A stretch of DNA of 64,000 nucleotides from Pholis gunnellus (taxonomy: Eukaryota; Chordata; Actinopteri; Perciformes; Pholidae), in contig OU342809.1 in NCBI GenBank assembly GCA_910591455.2, positions 2,526,993 to 2,590,992 of the forward strand, in the 5' to 3' direction. The notes below the pieces were generated by a model. That model was not told the origin of the DNA. It saw only the letters and a program-made list of their open reading frames with translations, and ran no database searches. This document shows positions 13,023 to 25,243 of this stretch, piece after piece. Made by a program: the position numbers and the translations under genes. Position 1 is the stretch's first letter. Each line of letters opens with the position of its first letter.

Positions 13023-13358
13023 ATGTCCGCAGAGAGAAGCTCATCCATCACTGATTCGGAGCTCTGCTTCCTGGCTTCGGTCCCAGACTCGAGCTCGCAG
13101 GTTGTGGAGGGCATCGCCGTGTCCCGGCCTGACCTCGGCCCCCTCGCAGCCAGCTGCCCCGCCCGGGCTGCCCGTGGTGCCTGGCTCTGCCTGTCGTTAA
13201 CCTCCATCATCATCGTCGCTCTGTGCCAACAGGAAACCGAGGCTGGACGCAGGAAACAGAAGCTCTGTGTGAGGACAAACACTGCAGTTCACATGGAGCC
13301 AGCAGCACTGAGAGACACTCCGACTGAGACGATCAGACGTTTATTAAACAGATCCTGA
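13023..13358 (+). other. GC-rich island with overlapping open frames, unassigned
   Basis: Open frames exist on both strands (111 codons plus, about 95 codons minus) in GC-richer DNA inside an AT-rich gap. Neither translation shows a domain I recognise and no clear splice partners were found. It could be an isolated exon, a regulatory element or chance from base composition. Confidence 0.3.
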
Positions 13359-13509
13359 GGATGATGGAGTCATACAAATACTCTCATAAAGTCTGTTGTA
13401 TCTGTTAAAACCCCTTTAAATTACTTATTTTTATATAAATGACAGCTTTATAAATTCATTTAGTTTTAGATGGACAAAATATCATTTAGCTTTTTAACTG
13501 GCCATAATG

Positions 13510-13740
13510 TAAAATATCAACACAACTACAAAGAGACAAAACAACCACAGACACAAACAGATTACCACAAAGAGAGAAAAACACATACAAAGAGACAGAA
13601 TGACTACAAAGAGACACAAGTCATGGAAAAAGAGCAAAACAACTACAGACAACAAAATAGCGACAAAAAGACCAAAACAATTACAAAGTGACATAAACCC
13701 AAAACATAAAGACGCAAAATAACCACAAAAAGAGTCCAGA
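13510..13740. repeat. Degenerate 'caaagagacaaaa' minisatellite, copy 1
   Basis: Irregular repeats of 'acaaccacaaagagaca'-like units of about 18-21 bp. The same family fills 39150-39545. Open frames on both strands are low-complexity artefacts. Confidence 0.75.
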
Positions 13741-14348
13741 CAACTATAAATGATGTGTGTCTTGCTCCTATGTGTAGAAGAGGTGATGGGGCCCTTTGCA
13801 CGTCTGTGCCCAGGGCCCCATTGTCTCGTGATCCACCCATGTATCTGTACTCCTCCCAACTGTCACTACGTCCAATCTATACCTCCAACCAATCACAGGA
13901 TCACTCAGCTCAGAGGTAAGCGGTATCCGGCCAACAGAGACGCATGTATGTGGCTGAGTGTAAACCAAAACGTGTCACAATGCATCTGGCTTTTGTCCGA
14001 ATACGAGACACTTGAAATAACAAGTTAACAGGGTCTCTGTTGTGTCCACGTCTCTTTCCCGATCATTTTGTATTTCCCTTTACTCTAACTTAAACCCAGC
14101 CTTACCCTGAACCCAGACCCTGAAGGGAAGCACTACAACAAACACTACTCGCAGCAGAACTAAACCTCTTATTTATTGTTGCCACCGTGTTCCCATGATC
14201 TCAGAAAACACTTTATTACCACAAAGAGAAATGACGGACGTTACAAAGACCGTAATGAATAATAAACAGCAGTTATTGTTTGTATTTAGCACAGAGCTGT
14301 AGAAAATACACGTCGACAGTCCAATAGATCCCAGAGCAAGTGGAGCCG

Positions 14349-15761
14349 TTACTGCAGCTTGAGAGCGTCGGGCAGCCGGAGCAGAAACGTCCACACGGAT
14401 CCACTTCTGGGGAAACCTTTCATCTGCCGTCGGGGCTTCCAGGTTTTACCATCGACGGCGAACTCCCGAGTCTCGCTCCTGTTGAGCGTGAGCACCGAGT
14501 CGCCTCTCACCACCGCCGTGAACAGCGAGCCTTTGCTGTTGGCGAAGTGTCCGGGCAGAGACGACCACTGGCCCGAGTTCAGATTGTAACAGTCCATGAG
14601 GCATCTCAGGAAGTCGTCCGACGGCCCGTTTCTCACCACGTACAGGTCGTCCCTGTGGCCGACCATGCAGTGGCCGTAGCTCTGGCGTCTGATCAGCGTG
14701 GTAACCAGCCGCCACTCGTCCGACCCCGAGACGTATTCGTAGATCTCCGTGGTCTCCATCGGCTTCCATAAGCACACAAATATCCTGCCCATGGCTTTGG
14801 TGCACGCCGCTCCCGCCGCCGGTCGAGGTAAGTGAGCGGCAAACCCCCACCTCCCGGTCTCTACGTCGTACGTTTCCACGGATGACATCAACGTCCGCTC
14901 GTACTCTCCTCCGATGGCGTAAAGACGTCCGTCTACGCCCACGAGGCTGAGGTTGTATCGCAGCTGTGCCGGACTGGGGATCCGGCTCCAGCTGTTGTTT
15001 TCGACGCTGTAGCAGAAACAAGAGTCCACGACTTGTTTGTGAAGTGCATGAACTCCCCCGACGATGTAAAGTCTGTTGTCTAAAACGGTGACTCCGGCCA
15101 TGGAGGTGCTGGCCTCTGGCGGAAGATCTGTCAATACTTTCCAACTGTTACCGGTGTCATCCAGGTAGCAGACCGTCCTGGAGGCGGCGTGCACCGTTTC
15201 ATCCACGCCACAGGTCACATGAGCGCCCACAGCCACGAAAGCCCTCGGGGTCAAAGACTCCACGTAGGAGATCAGCTCTGGCGTCAAGGATTTCCGAACC
15301 TCCACCTCCAGATCGGCGTACATGTCTCGGATGAACAGCGCGGCGGCGTGGTACAGATCCATGAGGCCAAACGTCGCAGCGGTGTGATACATCAGCAAAC
15401 AGTTGTCCGAGTCAATGAGGTCCACGAGATGCTTGGCGAGCGGTGCCACCTGCAAGAAAGCGGCGCATTCGATGGCCTCGACGATGTCGTCGCCGTCCAG
15501 GTCGGGAATCTCACCTCGCAACACCGCCAAGGCGATGAGGAAACCTCGAGCGCGCAGAGACTTGAGGTGGATCTCTTCCTGCCGACACTCCTTCATCCCG
15601 GAGCGATACAGAGCTCGGAAATAGCCACAGCTCTGAACAAGAAACGTCTTCTCCTCGGAGAAGTGAGTGTCTCCGACCACGATAGTTAGCTTAGCCGAGG
15701 AGCAACATGGCGGATATCTTTCGTCTTCACCGCCACAGGTGCTGCCGTCCTCGGCTGACAT
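14349..15761 (-). CDS. kbtbd13: Kelch repeat and BTB domain-containing protein 13
   Basis: An intronless 470-codon frame. The start at 15761 (MSAEDGS) is preferred over an in-frame ATG at 15923, because the extra 54 residues resemble nothing in the family and the chosen length is close to human KBTBD13 (about 458). Order: BTB about residues 25-115 (THFSEEKTFLVQSCGYFRAL, YRSGMKE), BACK-like helices about 115-190 (SDNCLLMYHTAATFGL), then kelch blades (LYIVGGVHALHKQVV, LYAIGGEYERTLMSSVE, SYGHCMVGHRDDLYVVRNGP). The phrase VRNGPSDDFL is specific to this protein in my recollection. Family role: muscle substrate adaptor of a Cullin-3 ubiquitin ligase; human mutations cause nemaline myopathy 6. Poly(A)-type signals on the gene strand occur near 14175 and 14212. 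Confidence 0.94.
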   Translation of the reverse strand: MSAEDGSTCGGEDERYPPCCSSAKLTIVVGDTHFSEEKTFLVQSCGYFRALYRSGMKECRQEEIHLKSLRARGFLIALAVLRGEIPDLDGDDIVEAIECAAFLQVAPLAKHLVDLIDSDNCLLMYHTAATFGLMDLYHAAALFIRDMYADLEVEVRKSLTPELISYVESLTPRAFVAVGAHVTCGVDETVHAASRTVCYLDDTGNSWKVLTDLPPEASTSMAGVTVLDNRLYIVGGVHALHKQVVDSCFCYSVENNSWSRIPSPAQLRYNLSLVGVDGRLYAIGGEYERTLMSSVETYDVETGRWGFAAHLPRPAAGAACTKAMGRIFVCLWKPMETTEIYEYVSGSDEWRLVTTLIRRQSYGHCMVGHRDDLYVVRNGPSDDFLRCLMDCYNLNSGQWSSLPGHFANSKGSLFTAVVRGDSVLTLNRSETREFAVDGKTWKPRRQMKGFPRSGSVWTFLLRLPDALKLQ

Positions 15762-15929
15762 CGCTATTCTCTGACGGTGACGCTCCGTGAAAATGAAAGC
15801 AGAAGCTGAAGCGTTGCCAGAAGTCCTGTAGAGAAGTGACTCGGTACAAAGCTGCTTCACTCTCTGTTCTTTCACAGCGTTCCAAAATAGATGCAGATAA
15901 AAATAGAAGAGAACAAATGACATGAGTCA

Positions 15930-18700
15930 CATTTCATGTCGTGGGCAACATGTGAACACATGGTCGGTGATATCTGCTGCTGCACACTTACAGGATCAGT
16001 TCAACCAAAACACCAGAATGCATTTCATCACTTAAATGTGGTGGTATTCGTATTCGTATTCGTATTCGTTGGTCGTTTGATTCGTGTTGGAAGAGAGTTT
16101 GCTTTTACCAAAATACAACGGAAGTGAAGAGAATTTTTAAGCATCAAAATAAAAATCTCCTTTAAGAAACAATATACACGACTTTATTGTAAACTTTTCT
16201 CACTGGAACTACTTTTTGTATTAGATCGTCTGTGAAGGATTTAAGTTTGAAAGCGAAGAGTTTAGACCAAGAAGTCATGTCATCATTAGAGGTAATTTCA
16301 TGCTGTAAGAGGAGGGGGTGAGGAGTGTACTGGAAGAGGGGGTTTGGCGAACCAAACAAAGGAACTGGCCCCAAGAATGTAAGGAGGTGTCTGCCAGCCG
16401 GAGTTGGAACCTAAGCTGGCTGGTCTAGGTGTGAAGAACAGAACCAAAGGCATGGCCCACGGCTTCTTCTCCTCTGAGGGCTGCTTTTCAACATGCGGCC
16501 TTCCACAGTGCTGAGAGGTTCTGGACGCAACAGTCCCAATGAAAACGATCTTTACAGTAGCCTATTGGTCAAGACCAGAGGACACTGAGGTCTCAGTATT
16601 CTGTAATTTATTTGTAAAATGTGGGCATTTAGCAATCTACAATTAAAAAACGAACACATGGCAGATTCCCATTTTTTTTAAGTCTCCATATATTTAAAGA
16701 CAATTACCTTTCTACCAAAATTATATTTCTTGTAGGAAGGGATTTGAATAGACATTCAGACGGTCATGTTGGGAAATAAAACTTGCAGAAAATATTGGAA
16801 CAGTTACCAAACCATACCACCCTTGTGTCTGTATGATAGATACATAGGTACATCCCACAGCCGGTTAGCATAGCTTAGCATAAAGATTGGAAACAAGGGT
16901 GAACAGCTGTGCCTGTGGATTTTAATACCTTTGGCCAGAGCCAGGCTAGCTGTTTCCCCCTGTCGCTAGTGTTTTTGCTAAGCTAAGCGAATGTACCCTT
17001 ATATTTAAGACACCAAACTGGAATCAATCCTCTCATCTAACTCTCTGTCTTTACATCTACCTACTGAGAGTTAGATGTAAAGACAAAAAAATTATAAATT
17101 CCCAACCAGTTCCTTTAAAGTCCTTGAATATGAAACAAATTTCCTAAAAATGTCAACTAACTACTATTTATTTAAGGTGCAGCACTTAAATGAGTTGACG
17201 GGTCATTAATCGTGACAAATTCAACATATAAATACCAGATTAGAGCAAATAAAACGATACAATGTAGTGTGTAAAGTCGTAAAATTCCTCTGTGATAAAC
17301 ACATAAAGAAATTAGACTTTCTTAAGCGGCTTCAGGGCCGGTGAGTGAACAGCGATGTGATTAGAAGGATGTCCAACTCTGTGAGAGGCTTTGAGCTCAG
17401 ATCAGTTTGAAAAACAACAGCATCTCTTTGTTTGCGTCTTCACATCTGTTTTCTGTCCGTGAGTATCTTTACATTCACTTACAGTGAAGTGGAGGAGGGG
17501 CTGACCTACATTTGGGCTCTGTCGGCCAACAATACACCAGGTCATGTGACCCGTCCACTGCCTCCTCAGCTCAACACTATCCCACCGGCTCCAGCAGTTT
17601 GTGAGCAGGCAGAGGGGAGTAAATTATAGGAGCAAAGACAAATGCATCGTAATGCTGCAAGGTGTTGTTCACGCCAAGCAGAAATACAATATATTATGTG
17701 GGGAAAAAAGGGGGTGTAAATACGTTATTTAATTGAATACTATTTTATCTGTCCACTATCTGCTCAGCAGCAGACAAACAGACGCAGTCAGAGACGACCT
17801 GGTGAACATAATGGAGTTCTTAGCAGCTAGTGGTGGAGACCAAAAAAGGAGCTAAAAGCGAGAGAATATTGGACTTCCATTTATCAGGCGACACAAAGAC
17901 TCCAGGTGTATAATCCTGTTACTCTTGTAACTGCTGGATGTGGAAATAAACAACCGTTTGCAAGTTCAATATATACGCTTAAAAGGTGATAATATGTTCA
18001 TGTTGTGGTCCAAATTTGTTTCCGCTGCCTCCGGGTTGCCACCCCAGTCACCACAGGATTAGATATCATAATGAGCTCATATGGAGTTGATAAGTGATGA
18101 TTTTGTACTGTATTTAATCATATATATAATGTATATTTATGGGATTGGAAAATTATCATATTGGTGAACTTTATGGAGCTTTTAGACTCTGAAGAGAGAT
18201 ATTTCCATCAGGAGGTGGTGGAGACCAAAAGCAGAGTTACAAGATAGAGAATATTAGACTCACATGTATCATGTGACACAAACACACACAAAAATGTATT
18301 CAGGTTTTATGAAAATGCAAGAAACTGTTTATTCATGTGTAGAAATATGAACAGTATTTGTAGCATTAATCATTTTTGAGTCGAAAAAGACAGAATAATA
18401 ATAAGAGAGAGTATGCAGGAGAACATGAGTGATAACACAGACAACTACACATTTTACTCGGTCTCACGCATGTGACTCTGGTGTTTTTGCAAGGCATTCT
18501 GGGAAATGTAGTAAACACTCTGCAGATGAGGGCAACGGGTTCACCAGAATGTAAACAATGAGAATATGTCACATAAATGTATGTATGTTACTAAATTAAC
18601 TATTTATAATAATAATCACATCTTTATATTATTGAAATTGTTGTTCTTATACATCAAATTGTTTTAAATATTATTTTGTTTTAAATATTATTTTACATAA
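15930..18700. other. Intergenic between kbtbd13 and pim
   Basis: A (gtattc)n run lies at 16043-16068 and a palindromic MITE at about 16858-17085. Two diverged copies of a 'ggtggagaccaaaa' repeat lie at 17830-17900 and 18216-18285. No gene is recognised. Confidence 0.6.
16858..17085. mobile_element. Palindromic MITE copy with terminal hairpin
   Basis: It begins 'gccggttagcatagcttagc' and later has 'aggctagctgtttccccctg' and 'gctaagctaagcg', the inverse of the opening. It ends with an inverted repeat: 17047-17059 pairs perfectly over 13 bp with 17072-17084. The family is abundant in perciform fish in my knowledge. Confidence 0.6.
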
Positions 18701-18889
18701 GTGATTATTTTGAAGCATGGGCCGCAGCACTGCCGAGGCGACCTCGTCTCTGAATCCCTGCGCCTTGTCCTACTACGTAAAAATAGTCCTCCTACTTAGT
18801 CATTGGCTTAAGGTTGAATTTTCACGTGACTGACTTTTAAATTCGTCACGAGCCGATATTACTCGTTAGATCACGAGATATCACATGTG

Positions 18890-19132
18890 TTAGTTCGGTT
18901 ATGAAGCGGAAGGTTCTGTGGGTTTTAGTCCAACGTTCAGCCATGGCGGAAGGATCTGTCTGATCTTTGTAAATAGTGGTGGTGGCCAGTGGCGCGCTTT
19001 CTGTGTGCATGCTGATTCTGTCTGACTGGTCTCGACCGGATTACCGATGGATATTTGACGTGTAACCGTCTCATTTTGTTAGTTAATACGCTGATATTTT
19101 CATTAGTATTTCTGGGAGAAGCCACGAGCAGC
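18890..19132 (+). promoter_or_regulatory. pim promoter and 5' leader (approximate)
   Basis: Just upstream of the kinase ATG, with 'agccatggcggaagg' (YY1-like CATGGCGG) at about 18940 and GC-richer sequence. No TATA box is obvious, and the transcription start is not determined. Confidence 0.35.
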
Positions 19133-21953
19133 ATGCTGCTCTCTAAGCTGGGCTCCTTCTCTCACATCTCGTCCAGCATGGATGTGCCGGCGAAGCTGCA
19201 TCAAGGTAACGGTCCTAACTGACTAAAGAAAACATCTTAAATTCAAAATGTGTTAAAATTAACTCATCCGATGTCTTCCGGGCATCACGTGTTCACATCA
19301 TAGACGTTAAAACTAGATTACATCTGGTAGTTTCACAGAGTAAATCACTATTTTAATTTAAATTCATACATTTTTGAACCCAGACTGGATGTGTGCTTCA
19401 GCGTGACCTTAAAATGAAAACAGTCTGGGGCCATTTTGAAAGCCAGGTGTTGTGGCCAATAATGTGTAATTATCTCGTTATAACACCTGTAACTCGTTAT
19501 AACACGGTATATGTTTGTTAAAACTGAAATCTCAGTTTACATCGTTTAAAATTGGAGGTGATGGTGCCGACAGTCCGCCATTTTTAAACGACACAAAACA
19601 ACGGGGGTCATCTGAGGACATTTGGCTCTGTGTGTATAACCTCTTTGTTTGTCTTTATTTTTAGTCAAAGCGGAGAAGCAGCCGTTTGAGAAGCTGTACC
19701 GACTGGGCTCGGTGCTCGGCAGCGGGGGGTTCGGCACCGTCTACTCGGCCGTGCGCCTCTCCGACGGGCTGCCGGTAAGAAGAGCGCGCAGAGCCGCTTT
19801 GTTTTGGTCCCTCAGCACATGGCCGTTGCTGGGCGAGCACGCGTCAAGCTACACACACTGCAGGCAGCTGGGCTTCCGGTGTATGCCGTCAAAATAAAAG
19901 CTGCACTAAAGTATTAAAACAAATATTAGTAAAAGTTATTTTGATTGTAAATTAAAACATCTTCCGATTATCCCAGCTATTGTACCTAACAGATATATTT
20001 TACATATATTATTATTTTCCCATATTCCACCTTCTTATTTCCCTTTATACATATTCATTGAGGTTTGCGGTATTTCATTTAATTTTCTATTAACATATTT
20101 ATTGTTCAGAACCAAAAGGTAAATTCCCGTGTGTGTGTGTGTGTGTGTGTGTGAAAACCAACCGGACATTATGGTATGACTTTGTGCTTTTATTTGGAAG
20201 GCAGTGACTATTCCACTATACTTCCGGTTTCACTCGTGTCAGCTGTGTAGCTTGATGGTCCCGGGTCTGCCTGGCATGTGGTCTTTGTTTTCACAAAGAA
20301 ACGTGGTCTGTGAAGCTTAAACTTCCTCTTATATTGAAAATCAATCTTGTTACTTTGCTTTATTCTCTTTGAGGAAACGGAAATAGTTACACGATTTGAT
20401 AATATTTTTATAAAATTACCAAAACCTGGTGGGGAAATACTTTTTAATTCAATATTAAAGAAAAACAAAGAGCTTTATGTAACTGTTAACAGACAGATGT
20501 TTGTACTCTGGCTGTTTACTATGTGTTTTACAGATAATCATAATCTATCCTCTTTTCTGTATGTTATAACTATGGAGTCGTGTGTTGATGGTGTTTGTTT
20601 ACATGCAGGTTGCGGTGAAGCACGTGTGCAGAGACAGAGTGACCGAGTGGGGCTCTCTGGTGAGACTACATGAGATATAACTGTTTATAACAACTTCCTG
20701 TCAGTGTAATTACCACTTCAGCTGCTATATTAGTTAATTCATCCTTTTCTTAAATAGACTTGTGTACAAGAAAACAACAATTAAAACGCACTATTTACAA
20801 GCGCAAAAGACGAATTAGTCCCACATTTAGTAATTACAAATATGTAATGTATTTTAATACATGCACAGTGGGCTGATGATCCGATTCTTTCTCAGTGTGG
20901 CGCGGTGGTTCCTCTGGAGGTGGTGCTGTTGAAGAAAGTGGGCGGGGCATTTGGCGGCGTGGTGCGTCTGCTGGGCTGGTGGGAGCAGGCGGACGGCTGG
21001 CTGATGGTGATGGAGCGTCCCGAGTCGGGTCAGGACCTGTTCGACTACATCACGGAGCGCGGTGCGCTGGACGAGGCGGCGGCGCGCGGCTTCTTCCTGC
21101 AGGTGCTGGAGGCGGTGCGTCACTGCTACGGCTGCGGCGTCGTCCACCGAGACATCAAGGACGAGAACCTGCTGGTGGACCTGAGGACCGGGCAGCTCAA
21201 GCTGATCGACTTCGGCTCGGGGGCCCTCCTCAATGACGGGGCCTACACCGAGTTCGATGGTGAGTCCGGTCAGCTGAGAGAATCTTAAGAGCTGCAACGT
21301 CTTAATTGTTTCTGAAAATCTACAGTTTTAAAACATCGGAAAAGTTGAAGGTGTTTTGGGTCGGTGACTACCTTCCCATCATGCACCAGTTCTGTAATGT
21401 CGGCAGCGTCTCCGGGAGTATTTTCCAGCATGATGATGATGATCCGTCACTTCCTGCTCCTCTCCGACACACGCTGTACCTGTAGTGATGTAACTCTCCT
21501 CCCTCCAGGCACGCGGGTGTACAGTCCTCCGGAGTGGATCCGGTTCCGTCGGTACCACGGTCGCTCGGCCACCGTGTGGTCTCTGGGCGTGCTGCTGTAC
21601 GACATGGTGTGCGGGGACATCCCCTTCGAACAGGACGAGGAGATCCTGAGAGGACGGATCTACTTCAGACGAGACATCTCCTCAGGTGAGCCGGAGCGTG
21701 ACGCGATCACGCGACCAGGTTTTACATCAACGCCTAAACAAAACGTCTGTACTCAAACCAGAGATCAGTGTTCTTCATCACCTCGTGTTTATTTTCAGAG
21801 TGCCAGCAGCTGATTGGCTGGTGTCTGAGCCAGCAGCCATCTGACCGGCCGACCCTGGAGCAGATCCTCCTCCACCCGTGGGTGACGGGCAGCGACGGCG
21901 TCATGCTCCACGCCATCACATCTGACTCCTCCCCCAGCCAGCAGAGCCTCTGA
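19133..21953 (+). CDS. PIM-family serine/threonine kinase (pim3/pim2-like)
   Basis: Six exons join in frame: 19133-19205, 19665-19774, 20609-20659, 20896-21259, 21509-21685, 21799-21953, giving 309 residues, the usual PIM length. The start MLLSKLGS is a family signature. Motifs: P-loop GSGGFG (43-48), VAVK with Lys65, hinge ERPES (PIM-type proline at 120), HRDIKDEN with Asp164, DFGSG with Asp183, GTRVYSPPEWI, and CGDIPFEQDEEI. PIM kinases are constitutively active, short-lived survival kinases controlled mainly by mRNA and protein level. RVTEWGSL and ENLLVDL resemble PIM3 most; yet ftsj1, the neighbour of PIM2 on human Xp11.23, is 19 kb away, so I do not fix the paralogue. Confidence 0.95.
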
Positions 21954-23150
21954 TTGGTCAGCGTTTGGCTGCTGGGAAGAGTTTTTTTTCTTTCTTTCTG
22001 AGTGACTCTGTGTGCTCCACAGCGCCCCCTGCTGTTCACGGGGAAAGGAGCAGCTCCTCGTAGAGACTCGACACCCGTCGGGGGTTCTGGTTTGGAGTGC
22101 CTTGAGTTTGAGAAGCTGCAGATCGGGAGTCGGTCTGTAGGCGTTGAGGGTTCATCAGAGCTTCAGATAATAAAATTCTAACCTGAAACAAATGTGGTTC
22201 AATCCCAGAAGAATCCAGTTAGTTTCCAAAGAAAATGTTCTTTTGTTTGTCCAGTTTAAACGAACGAGATGCGGCGCAGTAATTAGTTTTATAGGTCGGG
22301 TTTCCAGTCTTTATGCTAAGCTAAGCTAACCGATTGGCGGTATTCTCATTTTACTCTCAGCAAGAAGGGATGAACGGGATTTCCCAAAATGTCGGAACGT
22401 TTTCCTGTTCTCTGAGGAACTAAACAAGCCCCGCCCACCTGGTGATGTCATTGAGATGTGCTCACGTAGCGGGACACTTGAGACACACACACACGCACGC
22501 AGACCTCTGTAGTCTCAGTTCTGATACCAAAACATGACTTTTTGATACTTTTACTGCATTTTTCTTCACTACAAACTGAAGTGTTAGATTTTGTTTGATT
22601 TACAAACAGGCGAGGACTTTTCCTCATTAAACTACAGACTGAACTTGATCCAAAAATATGTTTTTTAATATGAGGAAATATCTGTTATGTTTTCTCTGCT
22701 CCCCTCTTCAGGTAAAGCTTTATTTTTCTACAGTGTGCGTTCATGGAGACGGTTGATTGTTTGTTGAATGTTCTGTGTTGACACACTACGATATCTCATC
22801 ACGACTTCTTCTCTGCCCTCGGTCTCTGGGGATACAATGCACAGTCAATGCAAATATTCAGTATTATATTTTTGAATATACTGTATGCGTTTGTTTACAT
22901 TTGTATATATTTTTTTATATATTTTGTACATTCTGTTATATTTCTTTAGTAAAGAGACATTCCTCATTTGTTTATTTATTTAAGTTGTTGAACTTTTCTA
23001 AAATATTTTTGCTTTTTGTCATTTTTTTCCCCCTGAAAATGGGAATAAAATCAGGATTCCTCAGATTCTGATTCTGTTAGTTATTGTTTTAAAATATACA
23101 ATTCTGATGGAAAACAAACTATTTTTTCATGGACACTTTTTGAATAAAAC
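21954..23150 (+). other. pim 3' UTR and candidate poly(A) sites
   Basis: The AU-rich element 'tttatttattta' near 22970 is of the kind known to destabilise PIM mRNAs. AATAAA signals lie at about 23044 and 23144. A palindromic MITE fragment ('tatgctaagctaagctaacc') lies at 22310-22330. The stretch 22830-23075 ends 'gattctgattctg', like the retroposon tail at 5930. Confidence 0.55.
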
Positions 23151-23237
23151 TTGTTTGTATATAAACTGATTTTCTGTGTGACGTGTTTCCTCTTTTACCT
23201 AAAAATACATAAATGGTCACCTCAGATTTAAATAATG

Positions 23238-23730
23238 AAGTCTGATAGAGGAGCAAAATACATGAATTTGACACTTTGTTTAAGACCGCCCTGAACAAAC
23301 TTAATTTTGTGACCATTTAATTGATAACTAAGTGAATATTATAGGAAGACAAAACTTCCATTGTTTCTCATTTCAAGTGTTCAAGAAGTCTCATAGTCTC
23401 CCATTAAGGAAACAAATGTCGAAATCACTGAATAATTTGAATTGGAAAAAGTTATAATTTATTGATTCAATTGCATGTAATCAGTCTGTTTTTGTAACAA
23501 ACATTGGGTCATTGCACATTTATAACCATTTAACAATCCTTGAAACTCCATGAAAATATAATAAATTACAATAATTGATATAATGGTGAAATGTACTCCG
23601 AAGATATTATGGTCTTCTAGTTAATAGTGTGTTAAGATGAAATCATTTTTGGGGCATTAATGAAAAAAGTATATATTTTTGATACAGAACAATAAAAAAG
23701 TAATTTAATCAGTGATATTTCTGTTCGCGC
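23238..23730 (+). repeat. Long direct repeat, left copy (partner 39588-40110)
   Basis: About 490 bp share long near-identical blocks with 39588-40110 in the same orientation, for example 'gagcaaaatacatgaatttg', 'taagaccgccctgaacaaac', 'ttgggtcattgcacattta' and 'atcatttttggggcattaat'. The two copies bracket the SRCR locus. Confidence 0.85.
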
Positions 23731-24670
23731 ACACACACACACACAGATCACCAAGTGATTGTTTTTTAGGTAGTCTGCTTGTAGTTGTATCGTAGATGTG
23801 TGATGATTTATATTATTGGTTTTAATCAGTGATAATAAAGAAGTAAACTCTCATATGTTAAGCAGCAGTTTCTGTGATTATGTTGTGCACACGTGTTGTG
23901 GTAATAGCTGGTTGTTATAGTCGGTGCTTGAATTCAAACCTTCACTGCTCACTCTGAATGTGGATCAGTACTCTGACTGGAGGACACACATGACACCCAG
24001 AAACGTCCCGAACAGCAAAATAAGAAGAACAGAAAACACAGACACCACCACACACTTCTGGTGGATCATAAGAGATGATTAAGAGGGATCATTTTTCTAT
24101 TTTACAATTTAGTTTTTAGAAAATTCTGGCAAATTAAACTTTTTAATACAAAATATAATTTCTATGCAGACGACACCGTTATGTTTAGTTCTAATGAATT
24201 TTTAACACTTTAAGTTTAGAAGTGGAATCTAAAATGTTGGCATTGACCAATTAATATTTCACAATTATGAAATCACTATTTCATTATTAAGAATGATTAC
24301 AAACAACACTACGCCTCACACGGGGCACCGTTATGTTGACGTTTGAGCTGGTCTGGTTGTTAGGAAATGACAAATATAATAAATAGTATCAATAGAACTA
24401 AAAACATTAGATTTCAATAATAATAGGGCATCAACATGATGTTGGTTCAGTAGTTCAAAAAGGAATTAAAATGTCTACTAAAAGTAATTACTTATTATCA
24501 AAATGATATCATGCAATTAACATGAGATCACCTTTTTTACCAACGGAAAATTACAGCCATTTAAGGTAGACTCATAATATTGCTAATTTAGAACTTTGAT
24601 TAATATTCAAATTAATAAGAACCAAATATGACCATATCAACAGCTAATAAATTGAAGTATTTAAGAGTTC
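23731..24670. other. AT-rich intergenic, nothing recognised
   Basis: A short CA run lies at 23731-23745; otherwise this is plain AT-rich sequence with no long open frames. Confidence 0.6.
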
Positions 24671-24675
24671 CTCAC

Positions 24676-24960
24676 TAGTAGTAGTTTGTAGCTGTAACTG
24701 CTGATGCACATCTATCGGAAATGATGAGAAACCGCTGACAGCATCAATCTGATAGGAACAGCTCAGGCTGTCCTGGTTGTCATGGAAACATTCCTATAGT
24801 CTGCAATCAGTCAGCAGCTTCTTGTGAAATCAGATATAATCAGTTTCACACAAACTCATCTAAAAGAGGTGTGAATATGATCTGTAAAACTAAAGACCAG
24901 TCTCAGTAAAGCTCCACCTCGTCCTGAACACAGATATAAACTGTGGACAGCACATGAGAG
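24676..24960 (+). promoter_or_regulatory. SRCR-gene promoter-like block, copy 1 of 3
   Basis: About 225 bp, from 'gtagtttgtagctgtaactg' to 'aactaaagaccag', are repeated at 37372-37590 and, more diverged, at 38896-39135. A TATA-like 'cagatataaac' lies at about 24930, 130 bp before the SRCR ATG. The blocks 'acagctcag.ctgtc', 'catggaaaca' and 'caatcagtc.gcagcttctt' are kept in all three. Confidence 0.5.
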
Positions 24961-24965
24961 TATCA

Positions 24966-25050
24966 GAGAGACGGACGGAGAGACGGACGGAGAGACGGAC
25001 GAAGAGACGGACGGAGAGAGAGACGGAGAGACGGACGGGCAGAGAGACGG
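24966..25050 (+). repeat. 12-bp GA-rich minisatellite in 5' leader
   Basis: About six units of agagacggacgg with small variations. It ends about 15 bp before the SRCR gene's ATG and so is probably transcribed as 5' UTR. Confidence 0.85.
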
Positions 25051-25064
25051 TCTACCTGGACGTC

Positions 25065-25204
25065 ATGGATCACCTGTTGATGCTGCTGCTGTTCCTGTGG
25101 AGCTCAGGTAATCTGATTTAGAGATGTGCTTTATTACAATATTACTGTTGTATCTTTAAATCAGAGAACACACACACAAACGCAAACACAAACACAAACA
25201 CACA

Positions 25205-25243
<39 letters not shown>

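Noticed and set aside
13494..13859. 121-codon minus-strand frame that looks like a membrane protein
   Set aside because: Low-complexity translation of the 'caaagagac' minisatellite; the hydrophobic look is a composition artefact.
14340..15689. Plus-strand open frames across kbtbd13
   Set aside because: Antisense shadows; the minus strand encodes clear BTB, BACK and kelch motifs.
15762..15923. Upstream in-frame ATG for kbtbd13
   Set aside because: The added 54 residues are not family-like and would precede the usual N-terminus; treated as 5' leader.
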